64,000 nt of DNA, from NCBI GenBank assembly GCA_947644195.1, contig CANRZB010000001.1:62001-126000 (forward strand), read 5' to 3'. The notes beneath the pieces are model-generated. The model worked only from the letters and a program-made list of their open reading frames with translations, had not been told where the DNA came from and made no database searches. The translations under genes were made by a program, and so were the position numbers. This document shows, piece by piece, positions 63,908-64,000 of the stretch (the first letter of the stretch is position 1; every line of letters begins with the position of its first letter). The DNA is from an uncultured Clostridium sp. Lineage in GTDB: Bacteria > Bacillota > Clostridia > Lachnospirales > Lachnospiraceae.

Positions 63908-63952
63908 CCACTTTTTGGTTTTATCATCCACTTTCTCCCACTTCCCACCACT
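63908..63952 (-). promoter_or_regulatory. MraZ-binding repeats (operator)
   Basis: Four AGTGG boxes on the minus strand, occupying plus positions 63908-63912, 63928-63932, 63938-63942 and 63948-63952. Three are spaced exactly 10 bp and the fourth 20 bp, one face of the helix. They lie directly after the predicted transcription start, the place and period known for MraZ operators. Confidence 0.8.
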
Positions 63953-63961
63953 TTTCATGTT

Positions 63962-63990
63962 ATTTTACTATTTTTTTGGGAATCTGGCAA
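63962..63990 (-). promoter_or_regulatory. Promoter of the mraZ-led division cluster
   Basis: Minus strand TTGCCA (63985-63990), 17-bp spacer, TAAAAT (63962-63967). The transcript would start near 63955, immediately before the first AGTGG box, leaving a leader of about 200 nt before mraZ. Confidence 0.75.
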
Positions 63991-64000
63991 GTATTTTTTC

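Overview
The window reads as a chromosomal segment of a strictly anaerobic gut-type Clostridia bacterium, most likely Lachnospiraceae (Bacillota). The evidence is moderate GC, AGGAGG-type ribosome sites, a Firmicutes-style division cluster (mraZ, rsmH, ftsL, two class B PBPs, mraY, murD, ftsW, ftsQ, ftsZ), a NADH-linked [FeFe] hydrogenase of HydABC type, PyrK/PyrDB-type dihydroorotate dehydrogenase and YesL/DUF1015 genes. Almost everything is chromosomal housekeeping. I see no prophage, integrase, transposase, CRISPR array, rRNA or tRNA.

Layout, left to right. 1-3.9 kb (minus): a truncated homocysteine methyltransferase/methylene-THF reductase fusion and a large polytopic membrane protein, each preceded by a strongly structured leader, one of them a predicted H-type pseudoknot. 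4.1-5.5 kb (plus): a CNNM/HlyC-type CBS membrane protein behind a near-consensus promoter. 5.6-9.7 kb (minus): a compact operon of a MinD/ParA-like protein without the Walker A lysine plus two cytoplasmic beta-helix proteins. 9.9-16.6 kb (minus): FliB-like methylase with a 50-aa membrane partner, pyrE, a coiled-coil membrane protein, PBP1A and Maf. 17.0-26.2 kb (plus): Rpn-type nuclease, glutamine-type ABC transporter, tyrA, pcrA, a small membrane protein and argH. 26.3-35.1 kb (minus): ECF sigma/anti-sigma/secreted protein module, corA, glgB, yesL, DUF1015. 35.3-36.3 kb (plus): a HAD-GNAT fusion.

36.4-48.3 kb (minus) carries a lipoprotein and a pyrimidine cluster pyrC-[hydC-hydB-hydA]-pyrF-pyrK-pyrD in which a complete bifurcating-type hydrogenase operon sits between pyrC and pyrF; a Nudix protein, asd and hisS lie upstream of it. 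48.4-51.5 kb holds an alpha-amylase-family/flavodoxin fusion and a CPBP protease. 51.6-64 kb is the division and cell wall cluster, transcribed leftwards from a good promoter at the right edge. Four AGTGG boxes on a 10-bp grid, which look like MraZ operator repeats, lie just after that promoter. The cluster lacks murE, murF, murG, murC and ftsA, and a 169-bp inverted-repeat element is inserted between ftsL and the first PBP gene.

The least ordinary items are: the pseudoknot leader at 3836-3893, the kissing-hairpin leader at 1408-1513, the GH13-flavodoxin fusion, a binding-protein/permease fusion whose binding domain appears circularly permuted, the MinD-like/beta-helix operon, and a HAD domain whose catalytic aspartates are all replaced, fused to an acetyltransferase.
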